A stretch of 60,479 nt of DNA, from contig JAKFEW010000159.1 of assembly GCA_036675505.1 (NCBI GenBank), positions 1 to 60,479 of the forward strand. The letters are read 5' to 3'. Made by a program: the position numbers and the translations under genes. The notes beneath the pieces are model-generated. The model worked only from the letters and a program-made list of their open reading frames with translations, had not been told where the DNA came from and did not search any database. Of this stretch, positions 15,409 through 28,540 are shown piece by piece; position 1 is the stretch's first letter, and the number at the start of each line of letters is the position of its first letter. This DNA is from JAKFEW01 sp036675505. Its GTDB lineage: Bacteria > Cyanobacteriota > Sericytochromatia > S15B-MN24 > JAQBPE01.

Positions 15409-16695
15409 TTACGGCGAGATCGGGGTCGCGGCGCGGATCTTGCTGTTCCCGGTATCCGCCACCAACAGCCGCCCCGAGGTCTCGATGCACAGCCCGAAGG
15501 GCTGGGCGAAGAGGGCCTCGGCCGCCGGGCCATCGCGGAAGCCGCCGCCGGGAGCGCCCGGATCCGCGCCTGCGACGGTCTCCACCTGCATGGTCTGCTT
15601 GCGCACCACGCGCAAGCGGTGGTTGAGCTGGTCGGCGACGAAGAGATCGCCGTCCGCGGCGAGCGCCAGCGCGACCGGCCGGAAGAACTTCGCCTGGCCT
15701 GCCGGGCCATCTTTCAGCTCGCCGCCGGTCGTCGCGGCGTTCGGCCCGCCGAGGCCGGCGTAGACCGAGACGGTGGCGCCCGAGCTGCCTGGCTGCAGCC
15801 GCCGGATGCAGTGGTTCAGCGAATCCGCGACATAGATGACGCCTTGCGGATCGACCACGAGGTCGTGCGGGCGGTTGAAGCGGGCCGCGTCGCCGGCGCC
15901 GTTCGCGAGCGCCGCCGCGGCGCCGCCGGCCAGCGTGGAGACGGAGCCTGCCAGCGTGACCTTGCGGACGCGGTGGTTGTAAGTGTCGCTCACGACGAGG
16001 CCGCCATCCAGGTCGATCGCGATGCCCATCGGCCGGTCGAAGGTGGCGAGCTCCTTGCCGCCATCCGCGAAGCCGCTCATGCCGCCCGCCACCGTCGTCA
16101 CGACCCCGCCTGTGGTGACTTTGCGGATGCGGTTGTTGCCGCTGTCGGCGACGTACAGGTCGCCCGTGGCGTCCACGGCGATCGCGACGGGAAAGTCGAA
16201 CTTCGCCTCGGCGCCCGTGCCGTCGGCGAAGCCGGCCGCCGCCTGGCCGGCGAGGGTCGAGACGACGCCCTCAGGCGTGATTTTCCGGATGCGGTTGTTG
16301 CCGGTGTCGCAGACGTAGACCAGGCCGCCGGGACCGGCGGCGACGTCCTCGGGGAAGCTGAACTGCGCCGCGGCGGCCGCCCCTTCCGCGAAGCCACCGC
16401 CCGACACGCCGATCGGGCCTGTGCCTGCGAAGGTGGTGACGGCGAGGGGCGCCGGGGTCGGCGCGGGCGTCGGCGCGGGCGACGCCGTCGGCACAGGGCT
16501 CGGCGACGGCGAGCCGCTCGGCGACGGCCGCGGGGCCGGGGTGGCGGTGGGGACCGGCGTCGGGGTGGGGGCCGCGGCCTTGCGCGGGGCCTTGGGCCTG
16601 GCGCTCGCGCTCGGCGCGACCGGGCCACGGGCGGGGCAGCCGATCAGGAGGAGGGCGCCCAGCAGGGCGGGAATTGGCCACCGGTGAGCCATCAT
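15409..16695 (-). CDS. NHL-repeat beta-propeller lipoprotein
   Basis: The N-terminus MMAHRWPIPALLGALLLIGC is a lipoprotein signal (lipobox LIGC). It is followed by a Pro/Ser/Ala-Thr linker (about 25-95), then six or so NHL repeats with the phrase VADSGNNRIRKVT recurring about every 55 residues. They should form a six-bladed propeller on the outer surface or in the periplasm, typically for protein or sugar binding. There is no Shine-Dalgarno; TACAAC lies 6 nt before the first ATG. It is 42 bp downstream of treZ-treY on the same strand and may be partly co-transcribed. Confidence 0.82.
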   Translation of the reverse strand: MMAHRWPIPALLGALLLIGCPARGPVAPSASARPKAPRKAAAPTPTPVPTATPAPRPSPSGSPSPSPVPTASPAPTPAPTPAPLAVTTFAGTGPIGVSGGGFAEGAAAAAQFSFPEDVAAGPGGLVYVCDTGNNRIRKITPEGVVSTLAGQAAAGFADGTGAEAKFDFPVAIAVDATGDLYVADSGNNRIRKVTTGGVVTTVAGGMSGFADGGKELATFDRPMGIAIDLDGGLVVSDTYNHRVRKVTLAGSVSTLAGGAAAALANGAGDAARFNRPHDLVVDPQGVIYVADSLNHCIRRLQPGSSGATVSVYAGLGGPNAATTGGELKDGPAGQAKFFRPVALALAADGDLFVADQLNHRLRVVRKQTMQVETVAGADPGAPGGGFRDGPAAEALFAQPFGLCIETSGRLLVADTGNSKIRAATPISP

Positions 16696-16737
16696 TTCGT
16701 GGTTGTACCCGAGCCGGAGGCTGGCGAGCGGCGAAGG

Positions 16738-21420
<4,683 letters not shown>

Positions 21421-21569
21421 GGTGGCATCTCCCTCACCTCCCGATGTTAACAAATATGAAGGACGATTTCCGAGTCAGGTTGGCCAAACCACGCAAGTCC
21501 GTGTGCGCGCCGGGCTATAAGGTTAAGGAATCGCAAACGTCAGATGAAGTTCATATAAAAGGAGTCACC

Positions 21570-22130
21570 ATGACCCGCCTAGTCGCCCTGGCCACCGCCG
21601 CCCTCCTGCTCGCCGGCTGTGGCGCGACCGCCGTCCCGACCGCCGACCGCGCCGGCCAGGCCGCCCTGGTCGCCCAGAAGAAGAAGGACAAGCTCGACCC
21701 GAAGCTGGACAAGGCCGCCTACGAAGCCGGGCTGGCTGTCGGCGTCGCGAAGGCCGCGGGCAAGGCGACGACGCCCAAGCTCAAGCAGGGCAACGTCGAC
21801 AAGCTCTCCTACGATTACGGCTACGTCGTGGGCCTGCTGACCGGCTCGATCAACAGCTTCAACCGCATCAACGGCAGCTTCGACGTCTACGAGTGGAAGT
21901 CGTTCTGCTACATGAACTTCGAAGCGATGAAGGAAGCCCGCGACGCGATCAAGAACAACCCGACCCTCGCCGAGAAGGTCCCGGTCGTGGCCGGCGTGCT
22001 CGAGGGCGGCATCCAGAGCTTCTCGTCGATCAGCGGCAGCTTCGACGTGTCGCAGTGGAAGAGCTTCGCCTATTCGAACCGCAAGGTGCTCGAGAACGCC
22101 CTGGCCTCGCTCAAGGCCGCAGCGCTCTGA
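21570..22130 (+). CDS. Lipoprotein with internally duplicated GSFDVxxWKSFxYxN motif
   Basis: ATG 21570 follows an excellent AAAAGGAG. The 186-aa product starts MTRLVALATAALLLAGCGAT (lipobox LAGC, Cys17), then a Lys-rich linker. About 70-186 contain two copies of a unit: SINSFNRINGSFDVYEWKSF and, 60 residues later, GIQSFSSISGSFDVSQWKSF, each followed by Y-x-N and a helix. I recognise no family. The duplicated aromatic motif suggests a two-lobed binding fold. It is a single-gene unit, closed by a strong terminator at 22145. TATAAG (21516-21521) and CTTAACC (minus, 21527-21521) lie upstream. Confidence 0.75.
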   Translation: MTRLVALATAALLLAGCGATAVPTADRAGQAALVAQKKKDKLDPKLDKAAYEAGLAVGVAKAAGKATTPKLKQGNVDKLSYDYGYVVGLLTGSINSFNRINGSFDVYEWKSFCYMNFEAMKEARDAIKNNPTLAEKVPVVAGVLEGGIQSFSSISGSFDVSQWKSFAYSNRKVLENALASLKAAAL

Positions 22131-22144
22131 GGTCGGTCAGAATC

Positions 22145-22179
22145 ACGGCCCGCCGGCATTCGCCGGCGGGCCGTTTTTT
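22145..22179 (+). terminator. Strong Rho-independent terminator
   Basis: ACGGCCCGCCGGC (22145-22157), loop ATTC, and its perfect complement to 22174, running into six T residues. This is the clearest intrinsic terminator in the window, 15 bp after the lipoprotein stop codon. Confidence 0.95.
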
Positions 22180-22180
22180 G

Positions 22181-22714
22181 TTGGTTAGTACGCTCGCCGT
22201 AGGGGGTAGCCGACGGCGGGCTCAGCATCTGGGATCTGGCGTGATCGGATAACGTAATCCAGATCATGAAAGATCCTGGGGCGATCTTCTCCCGATCCCG
22301 CGATGCCCGTCCCGAGGGGCTCGTCACCCCCTCCCGCTCGTCTGGGCGATTTCGGCCGTCAATAGGCAAAACCTCAACGATCGATCATTACCATGGCAAA
22401 ACATAATGTGCTTGATCCCATTACGGCTTGCCTGTAATGTCAGGGTTAATTCAACGCGGTCACATCCAAACCCGCTTGACGCGCACTTCTCCACGAGCAG
22501 CCAGTTCGCAGGAAAAGCAGCGCGAGGGTCTGGAAGAACCGGGGCGGACACACGAGGTGCGTGTCACGACGCGCGCTGACGGAAAGCAAAAGAAAAGTGG
22601 CCGCCGGGCTGGCGACCACTTCTCGTAGGCACTAATGCGAGAGTAACACGCCCGGCGATCACCGTGCAAGAGGGCGGCGTCACGAGACGCCACCTCATGA
22701 AAGGTGCTGCTCGC
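22181..22714 (+). promoter_or_regulatory. 534-bp non-coding, lower-GC region with several inverted repeats
   Basis: No convincing gene lies here; the short open frames lack ribosome sites and family features. GC content is visibly lower than around it. CATTAC (22419-22424) and GTAATG (22434-22439) form an inverted repeat with 9-nt spacer, and a further CATTAC sits at 22386. AAGTGG (22595-22600) pairs with CCACTT (22616-22621), and GGCGTC (22676-22681) with GACGCC (22686-22691). The last hairpin ends 10 nt before the ribosome site of the next gene. It is a candidate control or replication region for the initiator-like gene. Confidence 0.4.
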
Positions 22715-23473
22715 ATGTCCACGTTCTCCATGTTGAGCCGGGCGAAATCGCTCGGCTTCAACTTCACGGCCGTGCTCGTCCAGGCGTTCCTGGAGGAGCG
22801 TGGCTTCGCGCCGATCGGCGTGATCGCCGACGCCTGTGGCGTGTCGCCACGCTCGGTAGAGCGGGCGATCGCCCTGCTACGGTCCCATGGCCTGCTCTCC
22901 GTCAAGAAAACGACGTTTTTGTCGCATGATCATGCCGATCATTCATTCAAAGAAGTAGGAGCACCGACGGCGGTGGCGGCTCCCACCGCCACGGCAGGCG
23001 GCCCGGCCGCCACCGCTGACGCGGCCGCCCCCGGCTCGCCGCTCGCCGAGCGCCTCCTGGCTCACGGCATCCTGCCCTGGTGTGTCGACCAGGTGCTCGC
23101 GAACGTCGACGAGGCCGCCATCGAGCGCCAGCTGGCGTACCACGAGCACCGCCTGGCGAAGGGCTTCACGTTCAAGGCCCACCCGGCGCGCTACCTGTTC
23201 CGGGCGTGCCTGAACGACTACCTGCCGCCGGAGGGGTTCCATGCGCCGAAGCCCGCCGAGGCCCCCCGCCCTGCGGCACGCGCCGCGACCCGGGCCGCGG
23301 AGCCGGCCGCCACGCCGGCCGAGGCCGTGCCTACACCGATGACCCGGGCCGGGGCGCTGTCGGCCGTCCGGCTGGGGATGCGGTCCAAGCTGCCGGCGAT
23401 GCGCGCCGAGGCCCTGAGGCTGGCCGCCGAGTTCGGGATCGACGCGGGAAGCCTGGCGCGCGACGCGGGGTAA
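22715..23473 (+). CDS. Winged-helix replication-initiator-like protein
   Basis: I place the start at ATG 22715 (MSTFSMLSRAKSLG), with AAAGGTG 8 nt upstream (252 aa). Residues 20-65 form a helix-turn-helix (VIADACGVSPRSVERAIALL). A low-GC linker follows, then a C-terminal helical domain (about 110-170: ERLLAHGILPWCVDQVLANV, continuing to HPARYLFRACLNDY). That domain resembles plasmid Rep and DnaD-like proteins, where a nPa-x-yL-x-x-a-x-x-dy phrase is typical. A role in replication initiation or helicase loading is inferred. A transcriptional regulator is the alternative. Chromosomal context and the palindromes inside the linker hint at an acquired replicon. Confidence 0.55.
   Translation: MSTFSMLSRAKSLGFNFTAVLVQAFLEERGFAPIGVIADACGVSPRSVERAIALLRSHGLLSVKKTTFLSHDHADHSFKEVGAPTAVAAPTATAGGPAATADAAAPGSPLAERLLAHGILPWCVDQVLANVDEAAIERQLAYHEHRLAKGFTFKAHPARYLFRACLNDYLPPEGFHAPKPAEAPRPAARAATRAAEPAATPAEAVPTPMTRAGALSAVRLGMRSKLPAMRAEALRLAAEFGIDAGSLARDAG
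22907..22935. repeat. AT-rich palindromes inside the initiator-like gene
   Basis: AAAACG-A-CGTTTT (22907-22919) and the perfect 12-bp palindrome GCATGATCATGC (22924-22935) are adjacent. They fall in the linker between the two domains, in a stretch of clearly lower GC than the rest of the gene. They could be binding sites for the protein itself. Confidence 0.4.
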
Positions 23474-23517
23474 GTACCGATGGCGCCGCGAGTCGGCTCA
23501 CCTACGATCGGGCGCAT

Positions 23518-25170
23518 ATGCTCGCCCTGCTCGACCCTCTTCGTCAGCTCCTCGCGGCGAGCCCGCTCGCGCTGTTGTTCCTCACCATCGGCCTGGGCTA
23601 CCTGATCAGCCACCTGCGCCTCGCGGGCGTGCCCGTGGGCATCGCGGCGGTGCTGTTCGCCGGGCTCTTGCTTGGCGTCTGGGGTGAGGGCGCGTTCGTC
23701 TTGCCCGAATTCGTGCTGCAGCTCGGGCTGCTGTTGTTCGTCTATATGATCGGCCTCCAGAGCGGCCCGGCGTTCTTCCGGCTGCTTCGGCGGCGCGGGC
23801 TGGCGCTCGGGGGGCTGGCGCTGCTCGCGGTCGCCGTCGCGGGCGCCCTGACCTGGGGCCTCGCGGGCGCCGCAGGGCTCTCGCCGGCGCTCGCGGCCGG
23901 GCTCTTCTGCGGAGCGACCACCAACACGCCGGCGCTCGCCGCGGCCTCGGAGGCGCTGCGCGGGACGACGCTCGCGCTGGTGCCGACGGTCGGCTACTCG
24001 ATCGCCTATCCGCTCGGCGTCGCCGTGCCGCTGCTGGTGGCCGAGCTCGCGCTGCGCCTGGCGCGCGCGGACATGCCGGCGGAGGCCAGGCTGGCCGAGG
24101 CCGAGCTCGGGCCGCCCACCGAGGAGCCTGGAGCCTCGAACCTGCGCGTCGAGAACCCGGCGCTGGCCGGGCGGCTGCTCGGCGAGCTGCCGTTCGACGA
24201 GATGGCGGTGCGCGTGAGCCGCGTGCAGCATGGCGAGGACGTGAAGGTGGCGACGCCGGACGCCCGCCTCGCGCTCGGCGACGTGGTCCACGTCGTCGGC
24301 GGACCTCACGCGCTCGCCCGCGCCGCCTTGCTTGTCGGCCGCCCGATCGAGGGTGCGCCCGGGCCTGAGGCCAGCCGCGATCAGGTCGATTTCCGGCGCA
24401 TCTTCGTGTCGAGCCCTGCGGTGGTCGGCCAGCGGCTCGGCGACCTCGCGCTGGCCACCCGCTTCGGCGCCGTGGCCACCCGCCTGCGGCGCGGCGATCG
24501 GGACTTCGTGCCGACCGACGACACGGTGGTGGAGCGGGGCGATCGCCTGCGCGTCGTCGCCCGGCCCGCGGCCTTGCCGGGCGTGGCGGCCTATCTCGGC
24601 GACTCGGTGCGCGCGCTGGGCGAGACCGATTTCCTCTCGCTCTCGCTCGGGCTCGTCGCGGGAATGGCGCTCGGTGCCGTGCACGTCCCCCTGCCCGGCG
24701 GCTTCGGCTTCTCGCTCGGCCTGGCCGGCGGCGCCCTGCTCGTGTCGCTGGTGTTGGGCGCGCTCGGGCGCAGCGGGCCGATCGACTGGCACATCCCGTC
24801 GACGGCCAACGCGGCGTTCAGGCAGCTCGGCCTGGTGCTGTTCTTCGCCGCGGCCGGGCTTGGCGCGGGCTCGCACTTCGTCGCGGCCGCGGCCGCGCAG
24901 GGGCTGGTGTTGCTCGCGATCGGCGCCGCCGTCACGCTGGCCTCCGCCGTGGTGTTGCTGTTCGGCGCGCGCCACCTGCTCGGGGCCGACTGGGTCACGG
25001 CGAGCGGGGTTTTGGCCGGCGGCCAGACGCAACCGGCGCTGCTGGCCTACGCCGGCGAGCGCGCGGGTTCCGAGGCGCCGAACGACGCCTACGTCGCGGT
25101 CATGCCGGCCGCGATGATCGCGAAGATCCTCGTGGCCCAGCTCTTGTTGACGGCGCTCGGCGTATCATGA
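23518..25170 (+). CDS. AspT/YidE/YbjL-type membrane transporter (AAEx family)
   Basis: The 550-aa inner-membrane protein is built as membrane half, two cytoplasmic TrkA-C (RCK_C) domains and membrane half. Residues 1-180 hold five or six helices ending in CGATTNTPALAAASEAL. RCK_C domains lie near 205-275 and 290-355. Helices at 370-550 repeat the pattern and end in GVLAGGQTQPALLAYAGE. Both substrate-loop equivalents (TTNTPAL and TQPALLAYA) are typical of aspartate:alanine exchanger relatives, but the substrate is unknown. The start ATG 23518 has no Shine-Dalgarno; TACGAT lies 9 nt upstream, so leaderless initiation is possible. Confidence 0.85.
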   Translation: MLALLDPLRQLLAASPLALLFLTIGLGYLISHLRLAGVPVGIAAVLFAGLLLGVWGEGAFVLPEFVLQLGLLLFVYMIGLQSGPAFFRLLRRRGLALGGLALLAVAVAGALTWGLAGAAGLSPALAAGLFCGATTNTPALAAASEALRGTTLALVPTVGYSIAYPLGVAVPLLVAELALRLARADMPAEARLAEAELGPPTEEPGASNLRVENPALAGRLLGELPFDEMAVRVSRVQHGEDVKVATPDARLALGDVVHVVGGPHALARAALLVGRPIEGAPGPEASRDQVDFRRIFVSSPAVVGQRLGDLALATRFGAVATRLRRGDRDFVPTDDTVVERGDRLRVVARPAALPGVAAYLGDSVRALGETDFLSLSLGLVAGMALGAVHVPLPGGFGFSLGLAGGALLVSLVLGALGRSGPIDWHIPSTANAAFRQLGLVLFFAAAGLGAGSHFVAAAAAQGLVLLAIGAAVTLASAVVLLFGARHLLGADWVTASGVLAGGQTQPALLAYAGERAGSEAPNDAYVAVMPAAMIAKILVAQLLLTALGVS

Positions 25171-25182
25171 CGACCGACGTCT

Positions 25183-26001
25183 ATGATCGAATGGCTCCTT
25201 CCCCTCGCGGGCCTCTACCTGCTCCACCGCGCCGGCGTGATCGAGATCGATTACCCGCTCCGTCAGGCCGTGCGTTGGCGCCGCGGCGCGCCGAAGCTGC
25301 TGGGCGAGCCGAAAGAGGGGCTGTTCGAAGGCTTGGCCAGGCCCGAGGCCGCCCGGCTGATCGCGACCTACGAGCTCCAGGGCTGGGCGCGTGAGGCCAG
25401 CCGCCTGGACCTCGCGACCTCGCTGGTCTACCTCCAGATGCTGGAACGGGCCTTCGGCGAGGTGGGCTTCGCGATCCCGGACCCCGTTCGCGCGCTCGAC
25501 GCCGGCCCGAGCGACTGGTTCTACGTGCGCGTGCTGCACGCCTTCCTGGCCCGCTGGGGCAGCGCATCGCCGCGGAAGGTCGCACTCGATGGCGTGGAAC
25601 TCGACGCCTACCGCGTTTACAACGATCTGCGCTCGCGCCACGACTGGGCCGAGGCCTACATTGGCGGCTTGCCGGGCGTCCGCTACATCACGAGCGACGT
25701 GCGCGATTATTGCGAGCCGGTGGACGTCGCATTCATGTTCTATCCGTTCATCTTCACCGCGGATCACCGCCGCTGGGGCCTGCCGCGCCGCCACCTGCGC
25801 CCCGCGGCGCACCTCGCGCATGTCGCCTCGCGCGTAAAGCCGGGCGGGCTGCTGCTGATCGTCAACCAGGGGGAGGCGGAGCGCGAGACGCAACACCGCC
25901 TGCTCGCGGAGGTCGGCCTGCCGGTGACCTGGTGGGCCGAGCACCCCTCGGCGCTCTGGACCTACCCGCAGCCGCGGTTCATCACGGTGGTGCGGGTCTG
26001 A
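25183..26001 (+). CDS. Unknown protein with methyltransferase-like C-terminus
   Basis: The 272-aa protein starts 13 bp after the transporter and is probably co-transcribed; no strong ribosome site is visible. A short hydrophobic N-terminus (MIEWLLPLAGLYLLHRAGVI) may be a membrane anchor. The last third (DVAFMFYPFIFTADHRRWGL, then HVASRVKPGGLLLIVNQGEA) resembles strands beta4-beta5 of class I SAM methyltransferases, but I see no clear glycine-rich SAM loop before it. I would treat it as a hypothetical, possibly non-catalytic, methyltransferase-like protein. It is rich in Trp and Tyr. Confidence 0.6.
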   Translation: MIEWLLPLAGLYLLHRAGVIEIDYPLRQAVRWRRGAPKLLGEPKEGLFEGLARPEAARLIATYELQGWAREASRLDLATSLVYLQMLERAFGEVGFAIPDPVRALDAGPSDWFYVRVLHAFLARWGSASPRKVALDGVELDAYRVYNDLRSRHDWAEAYIGGLPGVRYITSDVRDYCEPVDVAFMFYPFIFTADHRRWGLPRRHLRPAAHLAHVASRVKPGGLLLIVNQGEAERETQHRLLAEVGLPVTWWAEHPSALWTYPQPRFITVVRV

Positions 26002-26117
26002 GCCCATTCCGCCGCCCGGAGACCGCGGACTGGAACCTCCGAATTTCACGAACTGGCCCTGGATTGGGGTGCCAGTTCGGGGTTAGATGGATGGGTTCCT
26101 TGCCCCCGGAGGTCCCC

Positions 26118-26720
26118 TTGACGCAACCCGCTCCCGCCCCCACCGACCGTACCACCGTCCGCCGCCAGCCGGCGCGGGCTGCCTACGACGAGGCGACCGT
26201 CCACGCCATCCTGGACGAGGCCTGGATCGCGCACGTCGGCTTCGCCGCCGACGGCGTGCCGATGGTGATCCCGATGGCGCACTGGCGGGTGGGCGATCGC
26301 CTCTACCTGCACGGCGCGCCGGCCAGCCGGATCATGCGCACGATCCGCGAAGGGGGCGAGATCTGCGTGGCCGTCACGCTGCTCGATGGCCTGGTGCTCG
26401 CGCGCTCGGCCTTCAACCACAGCATGAACTACCGCTCGGTGGTCGTGCTCGGCCGCCCCGTGGTGGTGGCGGATGCGGACGAGAAGCGGACGATCCTCGA
26501 CGTGTTCGTCGAGAAGGTCGCGCGCGGGCGTGCGGCCGAAGTGCGCGGGCCGTCGGCGGGCGAGCTCGCGGGCACGCTGCTGCTGGCGCTGCCGATCGTG
26601 GAGGCCTCGGCGAAGGTGCGGCAGGGACCACCGAAGGACGACGAGGCCGACCTGACCTGGCCGGTGTGGACCGGGGTGATCCCCCTGACGCTCGTGGCAG
26701 GAGACCCGGTCGCCGGCTGA
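26118..26720 (+). CDS. Pyridoxamine 5'-phosphate oxidase-family flavin-binding protein
   Basis: The best start is TTG 26118, since GGAGG lies 5 nt before it; ATG 26091 is in frame but has no ribosome site. The 200-aa product shows the split-barrel FMN-binding fold of the NimA/PPOX-like group: DEAWIAHVGFAADGVPMVIP (early strands), YLHGAPASRIMRTI, and FNHSMNYRSVVVLGRPVVV. These proteins bind FMN, F420 or heme and reduce small molecules. True PdxH residues are not evident, so vitamin B6 synthesis is unlikely. It is a stand-alone gene. Confidence 0.82.
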   Translation: MTQPAPAPTDRTTVRRQPARAAYDEATVHAILDEAWIAHVGFAADGVPMVIPMAHWRVGDRLYLHGAPASRIMRTIREGGEICVAVTLLDGLVLARSAFNHSMNYRSVVVLGRPVVVADADEKRTILDVFVEKVARGRAAEVRGPSAGELAGTLLLALPIVEASAKVRQGPPKDDEADLTWPVWTGVIPLTLVAGDPVAG

Positions 26721-26746
26721 CGGTCACCCTGGCCTGGTGTAGGGGT

Positions 26747-27391
26747 TCAGGCCTTCAATAGATGGAACGCGTGCGTCCACTGGTTCCGCAGGAACCCGGG
26801 GGCGCACCAGAGTTGGCAGAGCGGCTCGAGGGCGCGGGCCGACTCCACCATCCCGGCGTCCTCGTGGGCCCAGCCGAACTGCTCGAGGATCGGCGCGAGC
26901 TCGGCCTTCGCGCCCGCGTCGTTGCCGCAGATGAACATCGTCGGCGGGCCACCGGCGAACTGTGGGTTCACCATGAACGGGTTGCCGACGCTGTTCCAGG
27001 CCTTCACGAAGCGCGCGGCCGGGAAGGCCTTCTGCAGGCGCTCCATCAGCGACTCGTTAGGGCCCGTGAAGTAGCGGAGCACGCCATTCTCGGGCGGCTC
27101 ATCGGAAATCGGGTTGGTGGTGTCGACCACGACCTTCCCATCCAGGTTCGCGGCGCCGGCCAGGCTCAGCGCCTCCTCGGCTGCGCGGCCGAGCACCGCG
27201 AGGACGATCAGCTCGCCGTGGGCCGCGACCTCGGCGAAGGTGCCGGTGCCCACGCCGTGCTCACCGGCCCAGTCGGCGAGCTTCGCGGGCGAGCGACTGC
27301 CTATCATCACGTCGTAGCCGTGCTTCTTGAAGCCTGTCGCGAGCGTCTTCGCGACGTCGCCCGAGCCGAGGACCCCGATGCGTTTGGTCAC
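26747..27391 (-). CDS. NAD(P)-binding F420-oxidoreductase-like protein
   Basis: The start is GTG 27391, with AAGGAG about 8 nt upstream (214 aa). The N-terminal Rossmann motif is GSGDVAKTLATGFKKHGYDV (9-28), followed by MIGSRSP (an NADP-type phosphate pocket), VVDTTNPIS and a VKAWNSVGNPFMVNP block. The order matches the family of F420-dependent NADP reductases and their non-F420 relatives. Cofactor and substrate are not determined by sequence. An unusual tandem TTGATCC repeat occupies its upstream region. Confidence 0.83.
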   Translation of the reverse strand: MTKRIGVLGSGDVAKTLATGFKKHGYDVMIGSRSPAKLADWAGEHGVGTGTFAEVAAHGELIVLAVLGRAAEEALSLAGAANLDGKVVVDTTNPISDEPPENGVLRYFTGPNESLMERLQKAFPAARFVKAWNSVGNPFMVNPQFAGGPPTMFICGNDAGAKAELAPILEQFGWAHEDAGMVESARALEPLCQLWCAPGFLRNQWTHAFHLLKA

Positions 27392-27409
27392 GCGGAACGC
27401 TCCTTCTAC

Positions 27410-27464
27410 TTGATCCGGGTTGTTGATCCGGTTGATCCGGGTCGTTGATCCGGGTTGTTGATCC
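27410..27464. repeat. Five TTGATCC direct repeats (13-bp period)
   Basis: TTGATCC starts at 27410, 27423, 27432, 27445 and 27458. Spacing is 13, 9, 13 and 13 bp, and each copy is followed by GG or TGG. The array lies 19-73 bp upstream of the GTG start of the reductase gene. It is either a variable-number tandem repeat or an operator array. Confidence 0.7.
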
Positions 27465-27488
27465 TGGAGGTGATACCCCGCACGCGGC

Positions 27489-28517
27489 TCAATCTCCCGC
27501 GTGCGGCACCGCCACCCGCACGCGGCGCTTCCACATCTTCACGAGCGCGACCTCGCGGCCGGCGAGGCCCGGGCGGGCCAGGGCGGCCCATTGCGCCGCC
27601 ACGGCCTCGTGCAGCGCGGCCTCGAGGGCGTCGCGCGAGTCTGCCGCGGCTTCCAGCTCGAGCAGCGGGTCGCAGGCCACGTAGCGCTGGCCGGTGGCCG
27701 GGTCGAGCGTCGGAAGGAGCGTGAGGGGCGGCTCGAAGGCGATCGGCCCGATCGGCGTCCCGACCTCGCCGAGCTCGATCGGCGCCAGGTCCACCAGGGC
27801 GAGGTCGGCCGCCATCCGCAGCGCGCGCGGCTCGCCGACGGCGTCGAGCACGAAGTCGCCGGACAGGTGCACGGCCTTGCGGCGGAGCTTCAGCAGCTTC
27901 ACCTCGAGGCCCGCGGGGTACGGGCCCGTGATCGACCGGCCGGCGGCGCCGACGCGCAGCGTGAGCTTGCCGCTCGTGAAGTCGACGCCGGCGAGCTCGC
28001 CGGTGACGGTCATGCGCACGGGCGGCGCGCGGTCCGGCGCCTCGGCGCTGAGCACCGCCGCCTCGCGGGCGCCAAGTCGGATGGGTTCGGCGCCGGGGGG
28101 CGTCAGCTGGAGGGTCCACGCCTCGCCCGCGCGGGGCAGGGCCTGGCGGATCGCGGCGAGCGCCCGCCTGCGGCGGTCCGGCTCGGGCACGGCGGCGGCC
28201 AGGGCGGCGTCGTCGGCGGCGGCCACGGCAGCCAGGGCGGCGAAGGCCATGCCCGAGACCTCGGCGGCCGAGTCGCCGAGGCCGAGGGCCAGCGCGAGCT
28301 GGGGCGCGCCGAGGTGGAGCGCGAGGCCGCCCGCGACCGGCCGCGCCCGCAGCGCGTAGCGCCGGGCGGTGCGCCTGCCGCCGCCATCGTCGCCGAGGGC
28401 GCGCAGGAGCGCCTGGAGGCCGTCGAGGGCGCGGGCGAGGCTCTCGATCGGGGCCGTGCCGTTGTCGGCGACGGTGAGCGTGGCGAAGACGGGGGCATCG
28501 GGCAGGCAGGCTGACAT
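27489..28517 (-). CDS. Unknown Ala-rich protein, 342 aa
   Basis: ATG 28517 starts MSACLPDAPVFATLTVADNG; the much longer open frame upstream overlaps the aquaporin gene and is not used. The first 130 residues are predicted helical and Ala/Leu-rich. About 140-215 form a small beta domain (MTVTGELAGVDFTSGKLTLR, then AAGRSITGPYP), reminiscent of an SH3-like or OB module. The rest is mixed. I recognise no family. There is no ribosome site. TACAAT (minus, 28533-28528) ends 10 nt before ATG, so the transcript would have almost no leader. Confidence 0.6.
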   Translation of the reverse strand: MSACLPDAPVFATLTVADNGTAPIESLARALDGLQALLRALGDDGGGRRTARRYALRARPVAGGLALHLGAPQLALALGLGDSAAEVSGMAFAALAAVAAADDAALAAAVPEPDRRRRALAAIRQALPRAGEAWTLQLTPPGAEPIRLGAREAAVLSAEAPDRAPPVRMTVTGELAGVDFTSGKLTLRVGAAGRSITGPYPAGLEVKLLKLRRKAVHLSGDFVLDAVGEPRALRMAADLALVDLAPIELGEVGTPIGPIAFEPPLTLLPTLDPATGQRYVACDPLLELEAAADSRDALEAALHEAVAAQWAALARPGLAGREVALVKMWKRRVRVAVPHAGD

Positions 28518-28540
28518 AACGTCGGCTATTGTACCCTGCC

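Noticed and set aside
22434..22450. GTAATG and GTTAAT 11 bp apart as another member of the periodic array family
   Set aside because: Only two weak units with a different core, and they overlap another inverted repeat; mentioned only as a side note.
22428..22693. Short open frames (66 and 77 codons) on both strands in the low-GC region
   Set aside because: No ribosome sites, no plausible protein composition, and they overlap hairpins.
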